Positions 10,163 to 20,141 are shown, counted from the stretch's first letter. The stretch: 64,000 nucleotides of DNA from Bombyx mori (GCF_030269925.1 NC_085114.1:12480001-12544000); one strand, 5' to 3'. The notes: generated from the sequence alone by a model not told the origin. Translations and numbers: made by a program.

Positions 10163-11905
10163 GCCAATGACCAGGTGGTGCAGCTGATGGCGGAGAATTT
10201 GAGGCTCCGAGCACAGCTACAGGCGCAGCGGCGGCCCGATGACAAGGTTGCTGCTACCAAGCGGGTAGCCGCGACGAGGTCGTCGCCCGCGTTGCCACGT
10301 GCCGCTGGGTCGCGGACTCCTCCGGCATCTGTGCCGGCGGTGTCGCCGCTGGTCTCCGGGGTCCCTCGGGGTCCCTGTCCCTCAGCGGCGGCTGGCGACC
10401 CGTGGCCCGTGCTGCCACCATCGCGCGCGGTACAGCGGCGTTCGCGTCTCCCGTCGCCGCGGTCTAGGGAGGCGACGGCCGTCGAGCGGCAGCAGGGATC
10501 CGCGGGGCCACGGATCGTGGGCCTGCCGGAACCGAATTGCTACAGCCTGGACGAGATTATCGATCGCACCGTCCAGGCTGCAATGGAAAGGCTGGGTGGC
10601 GGGCTGGCGGCACTCGAAGCGAAACGTATTGTCGCTAGTGACGCTGAACGGCCTGCGTCTACACATGCCGCGGTGTCGGGTGCTGCAGTGACCCGCTCCA
10701 CCCCCGTACAGGCTCCAGCCACTAGGGCGGGCCCGGGGCGAGACAGAGCCAAGCGGGGGGGCGGCGCTAACGCGAAGTGCACATCGCAAGCGCCTCAACC
10801 CCGTACGCTGCCCCCGCCCCCGTCTAACATGGACGAGGGGTGGAATGTGGTGGCCCGGCGGGGTGCCAAGAGGGCCGTACCGACAGCTCCCCAAGTGGGT
10901 GGAGCACCGGCCACTGCGGCGTCTCAGGCTGCTCCCCAACAGGGTCGAGCGCCTGTGGCCGCCAAGAAAAAGAAGATGAAGAAGAAGTCGTCGCGCGCGC
11001 CGCGGTCGGCGGCAGTGGTCTTAACGCTGCTGCCGGCCGCCGAGGCCAAGGGCGTGTCATACGGAGATGTAGTCTCCCGGGCGCGCGCGGCTATTGATCT
11101 GGACGAGATCGGGGCGGGGGAGGGCCTCCGCTGTAGGCTGACGGCCAATGGGGCCAAGCTGCTAGAGTGTCCCGGTGCCGATAGTTCCGGCATCGCGGAG
11201 CGTCTGGCGGCGAAGCTCCGTACGGTTCTGCCTGAGGAAGAGGTTCGAGTGCACAGGCCGGTCAAAATGGCTGAATTGAGAGTGACCGGCCTGGACGACT
11301 GCACCACTAAGGATGAGGTGGCGGCGGCTATTGCCGCCCGGGGCAACTGCGCCCTGGAGAATATAACTGTAGGCGAGCTGCGCCTCGGTTATACCGGGGC
11401 TGGCTCTGTTTGGGTGCGTTGCCCGGTAGAGGCGGCCACCTCCTTGGCTGCTCCTCCGCCCGGTAGACCGTCGGGGGAACCGGGCAGGTTGCGCGTGGGC
11501 TGGATAGCGGCCCGCGTGCGCCTTCTCGAACCACGCGCCTGGCGGTGCCTCAGATGCTTCAGCACTGGGCACTGCCTCGCTAAATGCGCGAGTACGGTTG
11601 ACCGCAGCGGATTGTGCTTTCGCTGTGGTCAGCCTGGACACAAGGCGGCCGTGTGCTCGGCTGCGCCGCATTGCTTATTATGTGCGGCGGCCGGGCGCAA
11701 GGCTGACCACCGGGCCGGGGGCAAGGCCTGCCCTCCGGCCAGCAAGAATGCAGAACGAAATCGGCGCCGCCAAGCTAAGCGGCGTCAAAAGAAGCGGTTG
11801 GCCGGGGGAGCACCGGCCGGCACTTTGTCCCCCGCTGAGGCGTTCGCGCCCGATAGCGGGGGCAATGGAGTAGGGGAGGGAGCGATGGATGTGGTTCAGC
11901 CTTAA
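10163..11905 (+). CDS. LINE ORF1: gag-like zinc-knuckle RNA-binding protein, N-terminus missing
   Basis: Open from the element's 5' junction to the TAA at 11903-11905, 580 codons. The first in-element ATG is at 10187, but the frame runs through it from the junction, so the native N-terminus is probably lost. Order of parts: a low-complexity Ala/Pro/Arg-rich region, a basic Lys patch (KKKKMKKKSS, about residues 265-275 counted from position 10175), a central domain, then three C-terminal zinc knuckles. These are CX2CX4HX4C at 458-471, CX2CX4HX4C at 481-494, and a long third one, CX2CX8HX6C, at 500-519, a pattern typical of R1-clade ORF1. Such proteins bind element RNA and form the ribonucleoprotein. 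The stop overlaps the ORF2 start by one base (TAATG). Confidence 0.9.
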   Translation, partial: ANDQVVQLMAENLRLRAQLQAQRRPDDKVAATKRVAATRSSPALPRAAGSRTPPASVPAVSPLVSGVPRGPCPSAAAGDPWPVLPPSRAVQRRSRLPSPRSREATAVERQQGSAGPRIVGLPEPNCYSLDEIIDRTVQAAMERLGGGLAALEAKRIVASDAERPASTHAAVSGAAVTRSTPVQAPATRAGPGRDRAKRGGGANAKCTSQAPQPRTLPPPPSNMDEGWNVVARRGAKRAVPTAPQVGGAPATAASQAAPQQGRAPVAAKKKKMKKKSSRAPRSAAVVLTLLPAAEAKGVSYGDVVSRARAAIDLDEIGAGEGLRCRLTANGAKLLECPGADSSGIAERLAAKLRTVLPEEEVRVHRPVKMAELRVTGLDDCTTKDEVAAAIAARGNCALENITVGELRLGYTGAGSVWVRCPVEAATSLAAPPPGRPSGEPGRLRVGWIAARVRLLEPRAWRCLRCFSTGHCLAKCASTVDRSGLCFRCGQPGHKAAVCSAAPHCLLCAAAGRKADHRAGGKACPPASKNAERNRRRQAKRRQKKRLAGGAPAGTLSPAEAFAPDSGGNGVGEGAMDVVQP

Positions 11906-14900
11906 TGGATCACACCTATCGCTTCCTGCAGGGAAACTTGAACCACTCCGCTGGGGCTCAGGACATGTTGCTCCAGACCATGGCGGAGTGGTCAATTGAC
12001 GTGGCTGTGGTCGCCGAGCCATACTTCGTTCCCCCAGCGGATGACTGTTGGTTTGGGGACGTTGATGGCTTGGCGGCCATACATATCAGAAGAACCGCGA
12101 TGGTCCCCCCCCTGGCGATGGTGACCAGGGGCCCCGGGATCGTCGCGGTACAGTTAGAAAATATCGTCGTGATCGGGGTGTACTTTTCTCCGAATCGGCC
12201 TACCGTCGAGTTCGAGCGGTTCCTGGACGGGCTAGAGGTGATCGCTCGTCACCTCGCTCCCCGTTCAGTGATACTGGCGGGGGACTTCAATGCGAAGTCT
12301 GTCGCTTGGGGTTCCCCATTCACGGACGCTCGTGGTAGGCTGCTGGAGGAGTGGGCGGTCGCGGTCGGTCTCTGTATCGTTAATAGGGGCTCGATCGCGA
12401 CTTGCGTGCGGTGGACGGGCGAGTCTATCGTGGACTTGACGTTCGCGAGCTCGCCCGTCGCACGGCGCATCCTCGGCTGGAGAGTGGTGGTGGGGGCGGA
12501 ATCGTTGTCCGATCACCGGTATATCCGGTACGATCTTTCTGCCCCTGCGCCGACGCCGGCTGCAGGTGCCCGCGGGGTTGACCCCCCGCAGAGTGCATCC
12601 CGGTCATTCCCTAGGTGGGCACTGAAGCTCCTGAACAGGGAGCTCCTGGTGGAGGCCTCTATGGTGGCGGCGTGGGCGCCCAAGCGTCCACAACCTGTCG
12701 ATGTGGAAACCGAGGCCGAATGGTTCCGGGGCGCGATGCACCGCATATGTGATGCCTCGATGCCCCGGGTCGGCTCTCGGCACTCTGGACGGCGACAGTC
12801 GCCCTGGTGGTCGCCCGAAATTGCAAGACTGCGTGCGGTCTCCATTCGGGCGAGCCGCCGGTGCACTAGACACCGCCGTCGCCGCCGCCTGCGGCGCGAC
12901 GAGCCCGTCGCGTTCGCGGAGGAGGAAGCTCGGCTGCACCGCGAATATCGCGCTGCGAAGGACGCCCTGCGGCTGGCCATCAGGCGGGCCAAGGAGCAGA
13001 ACATGGAGAGACTCTTGGAGGCGCTCGAAGCGGATCCGTGGGGGAGCCCATACAAATTGGTACGCGGCAAGTTGCGCCCGTGGGCCCCCTCTATGACTGA
13101 GCGTCTCCAGCCCCAGCAGCTGCGGGACATCGTTTCGGCGTTGTTCCCGCAGGAGCGGGAGGGTTTTGTCCCTCCCGCTATGGGCGGGCCGTCTGACACC
13201 GTCGACGGCCAAGCTCCTGCTGAGGTGCCCCGTATTACGGAGGCAGAGCTCCGGGTGGCCGTTGTCAAGATGACTGCGAAAGACACGGCCCCCGGCCCGG
13301 ACGGAGTCCACGGCCGGGTATTGGCCTTGGCCCTCGGTGCCCTGGGGGACCGGCTCCTTGAGCTATATAATGGCTGCTTGGAGTCGGGACGGTTTCCGTC
13401 GCTCTGGCGGACGGGTAGACTTGTGTTGTTGAGGAAGGAGGGGCGCCCGGTGGATACAGCCGCCGGATATCGTCCTATCGTGCTGCTGGACGAGGCGGGA
13501 AAATTGCTGGAACGTATTCTGGCTGCCCGCATCGTTCGGCACCTGGTCGGGGTGGGGCCTGACCTGTCGGCGGAGCAGTACGGCTTCCGGGAGGGCCGTT
13601 CGACCGTGGATGCAATTCTTCGCGTGCGGTCCCTCTCGGACGAGGCCGTCTCTCGGGGTGGGGTGGCGCTGGCGGTGTCTCTTGACATCGCCAACGCATT
13701 TAACACTCTGCCCTGGACCGTGATAGGGGGGGCACTGGAGAGGCATGGAGTGCCCCTCTACCTCCGCCGGCTGGTTGGGTCCTATTTGGGGGCCAGGTCG
13801 GTCGTATGTACCGGGTACGGTGGGACCCTTCATCGCTTTCCGGTCGTGCGTGGTGTTCCGCAGGGGTCGGTTCTCGGCCCCCTTTTGTGGAATATCGGGT
13901 ACGACTGGGTGCTGAGGGGCGCCCTCCTCCCGGGCCTCCGCGTTATTTGTTACGCGGACGACACGTTGGTCGTGGCCCGGGGGGATGATTTTAGGGAGTC
14001 TGCCCGTCTCGCCACAGCGGGAGTGGCCCTCGTCGTCGGAAGGATAAGGAGGCTGGGTCTCGACGTGGCGCTCAATAAATCCGAGGCTCTGTGGTTTCAC
14101 GGGCCGCGGAGGGCGCCACCCGTTGACACCCACATCGTGGTTGGAGGCGTCCGGATAGGGGTCGGGGTGCAGTTGAAGTACCTCGGCCTCGTGTTGGACA
14201 GCCGGTGGGCCTTTCGTGCTCACTTTGCGGAGCTGGTCCCCCGATTGATGGGGACGGCCGGTTCTTTGAGCCGGCTGCTCCCGAATATTGGGGGACCGGA
14301 TCAGGTTGTGCGCCGTCTCTACGCGGGGGTGGTGCGATCGATGGCCCTGTACGGTGCACCTGTGTGGGCTGAGCCGCGCAACCGGGCCACTATGGCTCGG
14401 TTCCTGCGCCGGCCGCAGCGCACCGTTGCCATCAGGGTCATCCGCGGATATCGCACCGTCTCCTTCGAGGCGGCGTGTGTTTTGGCGGGGACGCCGCCAT
14501 GGGAGCTGGAGGCGGAGTCGCTCGCTGCCGACTATCGGTGGCGCAGCGAGCTTCGTGCTCGGGGCGTGGCGCGTGTCCCCGAGAGTGAGCTGCGGGCGCG
14601 GAAGGCCCATTCTCGGCGGTCCGTGCTCGAGTCGTGGTCGAGGCGATTGGCCAACCCCACGTGGGGGCTACGGACCGTCGAGGCGGTTTACCCGGTCTTT
14701 GATGACTGGGTGAATCGTGGCGAGGGACGTCTCACCTTTCGTCTGGTGCAGGTGCTGACCGGGCACGGATGCTTCGGGAAGTACCTGCGCCGGATAGGGG
14801 CTGAGCCGACGACGAGGTGTCACCATTGTGGACACGACCTGGACACGGCGGAGCATACGCTCGCTGTCTGCCCCGCTTGGGAGGTGCAGCGCCGTGTCCT

Positions 14901-15120
14901 GGTCGCAAAGATAGGACCTGACTTGTCGCTGCCTGGCGTCGTGGCGTCGATGCTTGGCAGCGATGAGTCATGGAAGGCTATGCTCGACTTCTGCGAGTGC
15001 ACCATCTCGCAGAAGGAGGCGGCGGGGCGAGTGAGGGAAAGCTCTCCTCACTACGCAGAAACCCGCCGCCGCCGAGCAGGGGGTCGGGACCGGGGTCGTA
15101 TCCGTGACCTGGCCCCCTAA
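11905..15120 (+). CDS. LINE ORF2: APE-type endonuclease and reverse transcriptase
   Basis: Complete frame of 1071 residues. The N-terminal apurinic-like endonuclease shows QGNLN (N11), AEPY (E38), AGDFNAKS (D127, N129) and SDH (D203, H204). The reverse transcriptase spans about 430-760, with PGPDG (463-467), YRPI (522), catalytic LDIANAF (D594), GVPQGSVLGP (from 650) and YADD (683-686; D685 and D686). A C-terminal CX2CX8HX4C finger is at 972-989. The enzyme nicks target DNA and copies element RNA at the nick. All catalytic residues I can check are present. Translation probably depends on reinitiation at the TAATG overlap, as established for SART1 of Bombyx (stop-start coupling). This copy lacks its own 5' end and promoter, so it is unlikely to be expressed on its own. 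Confidence 0.95.
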   Translation: MDHTYRFLQGNLNHSAGAQDMLLQTMAEWSIDVAVVAEPYFVPPADDCWFGDVDGLAAIHIRRTAMVPPLAMVTRGPGIVAVQLENIVVIGVYFSPNRPTVEFERFLDGLEVIARHLAPRSVILAGDFNAKSVAWGSPFTDARGRLLEEWAVAVGLCIVNRGSIATCVRWTGESIVDLTFASSPVARRILGWRVVVGAESLSDHRYIRYDLSAPAPTPAAGARGVDPPQSASRSFPRWALKLLNRELLVEASMVAAWAPKRPQPVDVETEAEWFRGAMHRICDASMPRVGSRHSGRRQSPWWSPEIARLRAVSIRASRRCTRHRRRRRLRRDEPVAFAEEEARLHREYRAAKDALRLAIRRAKEQNMERLLEALEADPWGSPYKLVRGKLRPWAPSMTERLQPQQLRDIVSALFPQEREGFVPPAMGGPSDTVDGQAPAEVPRITEAELRVAVVKMTAKDTAPGPDGVHGRVLALALGALGDRLLELYNGCLESGRFPSLWRTGRLVLLRKEGRPVDTAAGYRPIVLLDEAGKLLERILAARIVRHLVGVGPDLSAEQYGFREGRSTVDAILRVRSLSDEAVSRGGVALAVSLDIANAFNTLPWTVIGGALERHGVPLYLRRLVGSYLGARSVVCTGYGGTLHRFPVVRGVPQGSVLGPLLWNIGYDWVLRGALLPGLRVICYADDTLVVARGDDFRESARLATAGVALVVGRIRRLGLDVALNKSEALWFHGPRRAPPVDTHIVVGGVRIGVGVQLKYLGLVLDSRWAFRAHFAELVPRLMGTAGSLSRLLPNIGGPDQVVRRLYAGVVRSMALYGAPVWAEPRNRATMARFLRRPQRTVAIRVIRGYRTVSFEAACVLAGTPPWELEAESLAADYRWRSELRARGVARVPESELRARKAHSRRSVLESWSRRLANPTWGLRTVEAVYPVFDDWVNRGEGRLTFRLVQVLTGHGCFGKYLRRIGAEPTTRCHHCGHDLDTAEHTLAVCPAWEVQRRVLVAKIGPDLSLPGVVASMLGSDESWKAMLDFCECTISQKEAAGRVRESSPHYAETRRRRAGGRDRGRIRDLAP

Positions 15121-15541
15121 GAGCTAGGGGTCCCACCCGTTTTGTGCGGGGAGGGACCCAGACGAGGGGTGGCGTGCTCTGCACGCTCACCCGCAATAGG
15201 AAGCCGGGTGATGGTAGACCGCGTTCCCCCGACCGCTCTGGGGGAAGGTGTAACGCGGCGCCATCAAAGCGGGCTCTCGGCCCGCTGAACGAGGGAACCG
15301 GTGGTCGTTTCGCTGGCGGCCACCGGTCCGGCGTCCGTGGGACGGTGGGATGGATGTAATGTGCTCTGCGTCAACCCTGTCCCGCCGTTTCAATAGCCCC
15401 GACTGGGCTCCGGCCCGGTCCGAGGTAGGGCGCCGGTTGTGAGCGGCAGGAGTTTTTAGTGAGGTTCAACTCCCACATACCCCACCTGCCGCGCGGGTGG
15501 GGATCCGGCGATTTTCTCCTGTGGAAAAAAAAAAAAAAAAA
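15121..15541 (+). other. 3' UTR and A-tail of the R1-clade LINE
   Basis: GC-rich noncoding segment ending GGCGATTTTCTCCTGTGG and an A-run. It is the part normally recognised by the element's reverse transcriptase. A shortened copy is at 16700-16994 (minus), and a possibly related 3' end (CCGGCGATTTCC then A-run) is at 32708-33030 (minus). Confidence 0.85.
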
Positions 15542-15555
15542 ATGTGTAAAAAACT
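15542..15555 (+). repeat. Right target-site duplication of the R1-clade LINE
   Basis: ATGTGTAAAAAACT, identical over 14 bases to 10147-10160. Confidence 0.9.
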
Positions 15556-15880
15556 ATACATACTAACTTACACAATAAATAAATTGATGTAGTAAACTGC
15601 TTAAGCTTAACATTGATACATATAGAAAAGCCACATCCACGTTCTAGTACATCGTGGTATTCGCCTCTAATGAGGGCTCATGTAATAAAGGCTGAGATGT
15701 GTAATTGGTGCTTCGGCACGCGCTCGCCACGCGCCGCGCTTTTTCGCCATCGCGATACTACTTTTTATTGTTCAAGTTTCTCAGACAATTCACCTCTTCT
15801 ACGATTTTTCTCTTGCGTTTTTTCTTGTTTTTGCTTCAAAACACTTCTTTCATAACTAACATCCAAGATCATCCTTGTTT
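15556..15880. other. Spacer, no gene recognised
   Basis: Two overlapping plus-strand frames (15613-16004) read into the LINE tail that follows and carry no recognisable domain. Nothing else seen. Confidence 0.35.
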
Positions 15881-16008
15881 TTTTTTTATTGCCCTTGCAG
15901 GCAGACGAGCATACAGCCCACCTTATGGTGAGTGGTTACCGTCGCCCATGGACTTCAACAATGCCAGGGGCAAAGCCAAGCCGCTGCCTACCGTTAAGTG
16001 TTGAATTA
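15881..16008 (-). mobile_element. 3' tail of a LINE (family B), minus orientation
   Basis: T-run, then ATTGCCCTTGCAGGCAGACG and AAGCCGCTGCCTACCG. The same tail follows the reverse-transcriptase C-terminus in the copies at 30494-31115 and 56098-56333, which identifies it as the 3' end of that LINE. Confidence 0.8.
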
Positions 16009-16630
16009 ATTTCAGCTATAACATTAAACATCATAAGATAAATTTTAATCTACTGCGCAAATGGACTTTCCTTTTGTTCTTTCTTCGAGCAAGTCTACTT
16101 CAATAGAACCATCAATCGTATAATACGAAATACAGATCTCAAGGAATCTTAGAAGACAGTGAATAGTAACAGACAATGAATTCCAGTCGTGGTGTACCTA
16201 AATATTCTGGTGGGATCACCATTATTCACAAAACAAATATTTGATTAACGTCCTCTTTCAGACTAGAACGTGATTTCCATTACATTCATAATGCCACGAT
16301 TCTCTCTGAAACTGACGCGAAAGAAAAGTGACTACTCAAAGTTGATGTATAGCGTAAATATTTAATGCTATGAAATGCTTTCATCAAATGCTTAGAGAAA
16401 ATAAATGGTACACTATACTTGTATGACGATTCAATCGATTTTGATAGCGCGACCAATGTTTGAAAATCAATTAGTATTATTAAAATTGTATTTATTAATC
16501 AATCGACTAGAAATTATTCAAAATTGTATATTTATGAATAGGAAACGTAGACAATTAATACGAGCAAAAAAAAACTAGTACCTTAGATAAGCACGACCCA
16601 ATTTTTTTAATTGCGTATTGTAAGACCGAA
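16009..16630. other. Spacer, no gene recognised
   Basis: AT-rich sequence with no ORF or repeat signature that I can support. Confidence 0.4.
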
Positions 16631-17140
16631 CTGATAGGTACCACTATTCTCCAGTCTATTTCTGACGTGAACCAATCATCCATTCCAGTTTGAAGGGTTT
16701 TTTTTTTTTTTTTTTTCCACAGGAGAAAATCGCCGGATCCCCACCCGCGCGGCAGGTGGGGTATGTGGGAGTTGAACCTCACTAAAAACTCCTGCCGCTC
16801 ACAACCGGCGCCCTACCTCGGACCGGGCCGGAGCCCAGTCGGGGCTATTGAAACGGCGGGATAGGGTTGACGCAGAGCACATTACATCCATCCCACCGTC
16901 CCACGGACGCCGGACCGGTGGCCGCCAGCGACACGACCACCGGTTCCCTCGTTTAGCGGGCCGAGAGCCCGCTTTGATGGCGCCGCGTTACACCTTCCAG
17001 TTTGAAGGGTTAGGCGATCCGTTATCCTATACAATTAAGACAGACCCCTAGGTTCAGGGTGGGTGTTATCACAGCTATATTTATAGGATCCAGCAACCAC
17101 TTCACACCTTTGGAGTGAGAGCTACTCGTCCGATCGTCAT
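16631..17140 (+). mobile_element. Old family A SINE tail split by a LINE insertion
   Basis: 16631-16699 matches the first part of the family A tail (GATAGGTACCACTATTCTCC, TATTTCTGACGTGAA, CCAGTTTGAAGGGT). The second part resumes at 17012 (ATCCAGCAACCACTTCACACC). The two halves are separated by the 295-bp LINE copy and its duplicated target. The SINE is far more diverged than the LINE, so the LINE is the younger insertion. Confidence 0.75.
16700..16994 (-). mobile_element. Heavily 5'-truncated copy of the R1-clade LINE 3' UTR
   Basis: Reverse complement of 15247-15541 with only three substitutions that I could find in about 280 bp. It carries a 19-nt T-run at its left end (the A-tail) and is flanked by TTCCAGTTTGAAGGGTT at 16683-16699 and again at 16995-17011, a perfect 17-bp target-site duplication. 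The target lies within an older SINE and is unrelated to the target of the long copy. Confidence 0.92.
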
Positions 17141-17165
17141 AAAATATTTCATTTAAATACCTTTG

Positions 17166-17308
17166 AAGTCGTCGTGGCCTAAAGGTTAAGACGTCTGGTG
17201 CATTCGTATGTAGCGATGCACCGGTGTTCGAATCCCGCAGGCGGGTACCAACTTTTCTGATGAAATACGTACTTAACAAATGTTTACGATTGACATCCAC
17301 GCCGACAC
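17166..17308 (+). mobile_element. tRNA-Arg-like SINE head without tail
   Basis: Starts GAAGTCGTCGTGGCCTAAAG, with an A-box-like TGGCCTAAAGG and a B-box-like TGTTCGAATCC, and ends in an A-run. This is the 5' tRNA-derived part of the SINE seen complete at 38658-39092. Confidence 0.8.
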
Positions 17309-18697
17309 ACCATGAAAAAAAATTTAAATACCTAAATCAAAAGAGTTTAAAAGCGCACATGGAATCGCTGCCCTAAAACAAAGCCAAACAAACTAATAAA
17401 AATCAATATGACAACATTAAAAATGTAATATTATCAAAATTACCGGCTTAAAATCTCTACTACTCAATAAACGAAGCATCGGCTCTTCAAAGGGCGAATA
17501 CTAAACTATAATCTCCAATCCAGTTCTCATTGCGCTCGACCACAATACAGAGTGAGAAATGGTCCGTGTTCAAAGGTTTTATTGGTTGCCTTTTCAACTC
17601 GTCTCCAGGCCATAAACCATATATTCAATTATTATCAGCGGGCCCTTCGCGCTGGGTAATTGGTTGATGCTCCCCGACTTACCTAAAGCCTGGTGTGTCC
17701 ATAAAAGCGACAAGCATACTTTAATTCGAATACAGTATCGATAAAATGTTATGTTAAAACTGTAAAATGTAAAAACAGCAACAGAAAGTATAGACGCCAT
17801 TGTTTTTTTTTTAAATTAAATAACTAAGGCAAATTGAAATTTAGGCAGGAAGATATTCTTAACATAGATCATCGTTATAAATTAATTCAAAGCGTAGATT
17901 TTCTAATTCTCTAATAAAATACTCGTATACAATTAGCAAGCAGATTTTGCTGCTTGCAAACCAAGTACGTACAAGAAGCCGTTATGCTATGCGCTAATAG
18001 CTTCACAAAACGTGTCCTGAGGCAAAAAAACAAATGTGTTAGATGACACCGTGACCCCCACCCTGTCCCCCACCCTGTCCCCCACCCTGTCCCCCTCACT
18101 GCTCTCCTTCGAACAGAAAAGCGTGATTTCTTCACAATACATATAATCAGAATAGCTATACCTCTGCATGCGACCCTAAAATCCCGCATGGAGATCACAG
18201 TGCGCTATAATGCTCAGAGAAAGGCCGCCACTGTTTCTCTGACGAAGACCGGAATTTTCTGATAATCCAATATAGTTTTTAATTTTACAACAGCTACACT
18301 TTTTAAAAGTACAGTTCGAATAAATAGGTTTTTTTTTTTTAATTTCGTTTTCACAGTATCACATCCGACAAAAATAACATTATTGATTATTGAAGTCGAA
18401 TGTGTGGTGACCACAAACGAAATAATATAATGAGAATGACCACTGAGAGCTTGGAGGCGAGCTATGCGAAAACTCGTAGAAAGAAATCAATGCACTGTAC
18501 ATATTGACTGCAATAATTTATTTAAAATGTATTGCCTTCCTGTTTACTGGACTCGAGCCTAAGAAGTAAGTAGCTTGGCTTGCTACGTGATATTCTTAAA
18601 TTTGTGACTCTTGTATCTGATAAGCAGTTAGCAAAACCCAAACGCATCGTTACATTAACGCCACTGCCACATTGAGGTTGCCAATGTAATTCATTTT
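17309..18697. other. Spacer with a 12-bp minisatellite
   Basis: No gene recognised. At 18053-18094 a GC-rich unit, CCCACCCTGTCC, is repeated about three times. The minus-strand frame across it (17911-18198) is low complexity and not taken as a gene. Confidence 0.45.
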
Positions 18698-18953
18698 ACT
18701 GGTGGTAGGACCTCTTGGGAGTCCGCACGGGTAGGTACCACCACCCCGCCTATCTCCGCCGTGAAGCAGTAATGCGTTTCGTTTCGAAGGGTGGGGTAGC
18801 CGTTGTAGCTATACTGAGACCTTAGAACTTATATCTCGAGGTGGGTTGCGCATTTACGTTGTAGATGTCTATGGGCTCCAGTAACCACTTAACACCAGGT
18901 GGGCTGTGAGCTCATTCACCCCCCATCTAAGCAAAAAAAAGAAGAAAAAAAAA
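18698..18953 (+). mobile_element. SINE tail copy (family A), plus orientation
   Basis: Near-complete tail from ACTGGTGGTAGG to CCATCTAAGC plus a mixed A-rich end. Confidence 0.85.
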
Positions 18954-18959
18954 TTCAGT

Positions 18960-19440
18960 TTCCTACTTTTAGTGGCTTGTTTCCTACTTAATTGCTAGTA
19001 GCCTATAGGAGCTATTCTGGTTTATTTATTTAAAAAAGTACTGCCACATCACAAACATTTAACATTGAAAATAACTTAAACAATTTAATTTAGGGCCTGA
19101 TGCATGTGACAATAATGGCGTACATAACATTGGCAATTCATCGGCTCGAAGATGGAATACAATAAAATTAAAGAAAAAAATAATACCTAATGAAAACATA
19201 CTTTGAAATTCAATACAACGTTTCACCCAACTGATAAGGGAGCTCACGCAGCTTAGCCTGGAATAACATGCTAATACTAGCCCTAGCAAGAGCAATGCTC
19301 GGCCGAATCTACTACCGGATCGGAATCGCGATCAACTGACAAAATCCGGCAGGACACTCAGTCGGTTTTATCCGTGGGTTAAATTGCACGTCACATTGAA
19401 CTCTTCGCCGAATTCGATGAATTCCACGAGAACAATGGCC
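18960..19440 (-). mobile_element. Diverged Bm1-type SINE, interrupted, minus orientation
   Basis: Pieces of reversed Bm1 are seen at about 18990-19020 (TAGTAGCCTATAGGAGC) and 19230-19440 (CTAGCAAGAGCAATGCTC, CTACTACCGGATCGGAATCG). About 200 bp of other sequence lies between. The 60-codon frame at 19384-19566 derives partly from this repeat. Confidence 0.5.
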
Positions 19441-19709
19441 GGTGTTAATGGCAATCTTACTATCGAAGTAGCACCAATGATTGCTTATGAAATAAATAAA
19501 GTGACGCTATCTATCCGAGCTGGTTTGCAGAATACCGTACACGAGCTCTTGAAGGAGGAGAGTTAAAAGCATGAAGTTAGGTAGACAAATACATATATTC
19601 TTAATAGAAACAGATGAGCAGTAGCAGTGGAAATAGGTGTGAATTTTAAAATCTTCTATGTTGTGTGTTGACTATTTATTTTAGAGAAGACTGAATGATT
19701 AATAAAACA

Positions 19710-20141
19710 TTTTTTTTATTGCTTGGATGGGTCGACGTGCTCACAGCCCACCTGGTGTTAAGTGGTTACTGGAGCCCATAGACATCTACAACGTAAATGC
19801 GCCACCCACTTTGAGATATAAGTTCTAAGGTCTCAAGTATAGTTGCAACGGCTGCCCTTCAAATCGAAACGCATTACTGCTTCACGGCAGAAATAGGCAG
19901 GGCGGTGGTACGTACCCGCGCGGACTCTCAAGAGGTCCTACCCCCAGTAATTACGCGAATTATAATTTTGCAGGTTTGATTTTTATTACACGGTGTTATT
20001 CCTTCACCGTGGATGTCAATCATGAAAATTTGTTGAGTACGTATAATATTTCATTAGAAAAATTGGTACCCGCCTGAGATTCGAACACCGGTGCATCGCT
20101 CAACACGAATGACGTCTTATCCTTTAGGCCACGATGACTTC
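19710..20141 (-). mobile_element. Full-length tRNA-Arg-derived SINE, minus orientation
   Basis: Reverse complement order: tRNA-like head (20141-20060, B-box GTTCGAATCTC-type), a middle with GATTGACATCCACGG, then the family A tail ending in an A-run at 19710. Length about 430 bp. The head resembles arginine tRNA (GUGGCCUAAAGGAUAAG), so RNA polymerase III transcription is expected from family knowledge. Confidence 0.85.

Larger units (their letters stand above)
10161..15541 (+). mobile_element. R1-clade non-LTR retrotransposon, 5'-truncated within or near ORF1, otherwise intact
   Basis: A 5.4-kb GC-rich island in AT-rich DNA carries ORF1 (gag-like, three zinc knuckles), ORF2 (endonuclease and reverse transcriptase), a GC-rich 3' UTR (15121-15524) and a 17-nt A-tail (15525-15541). 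A perfect 14-bp duplication flanks it. ORF1 is open right up to the 5' junction with no leader, so the copy is truncated at or inside the start of ORF1. No disabling mutation is seen in the rest. The 3' UTR is repeated, about 99% identical, in the copy at 16700-16994. The organisation and motifs match the R1/TRAS/SART group; I cannot name the exact family. Confidence 0.93.

Noticed and set aside
10299..15393. Many long open frames on both strands of the GC-rich LINE
   Set aside because: They are shadows of ORF1 and ORF2 in other frames. The two ORFs with zinc knuckles, endonuclease and reverse-transcriptase motifs explain the region.
10161..15541. R1 insertion in rDNA or TRAS/SART insertion in telomeric repeats
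   Set aside because: No 28S rDNA sequence and no TTAGG repeat flank the element; the duplicated target is an ordinary AT-rich word.
18053..18094. CRISPR-like or satellite array
   Set aside because: Only three direct 12-bp units without spacers; a minisatellite.
17911..18198. ORF with a repeated GTGW unit
   Set aside because: Product of the 12-bp minisatellite at 18053-18094; no other support.
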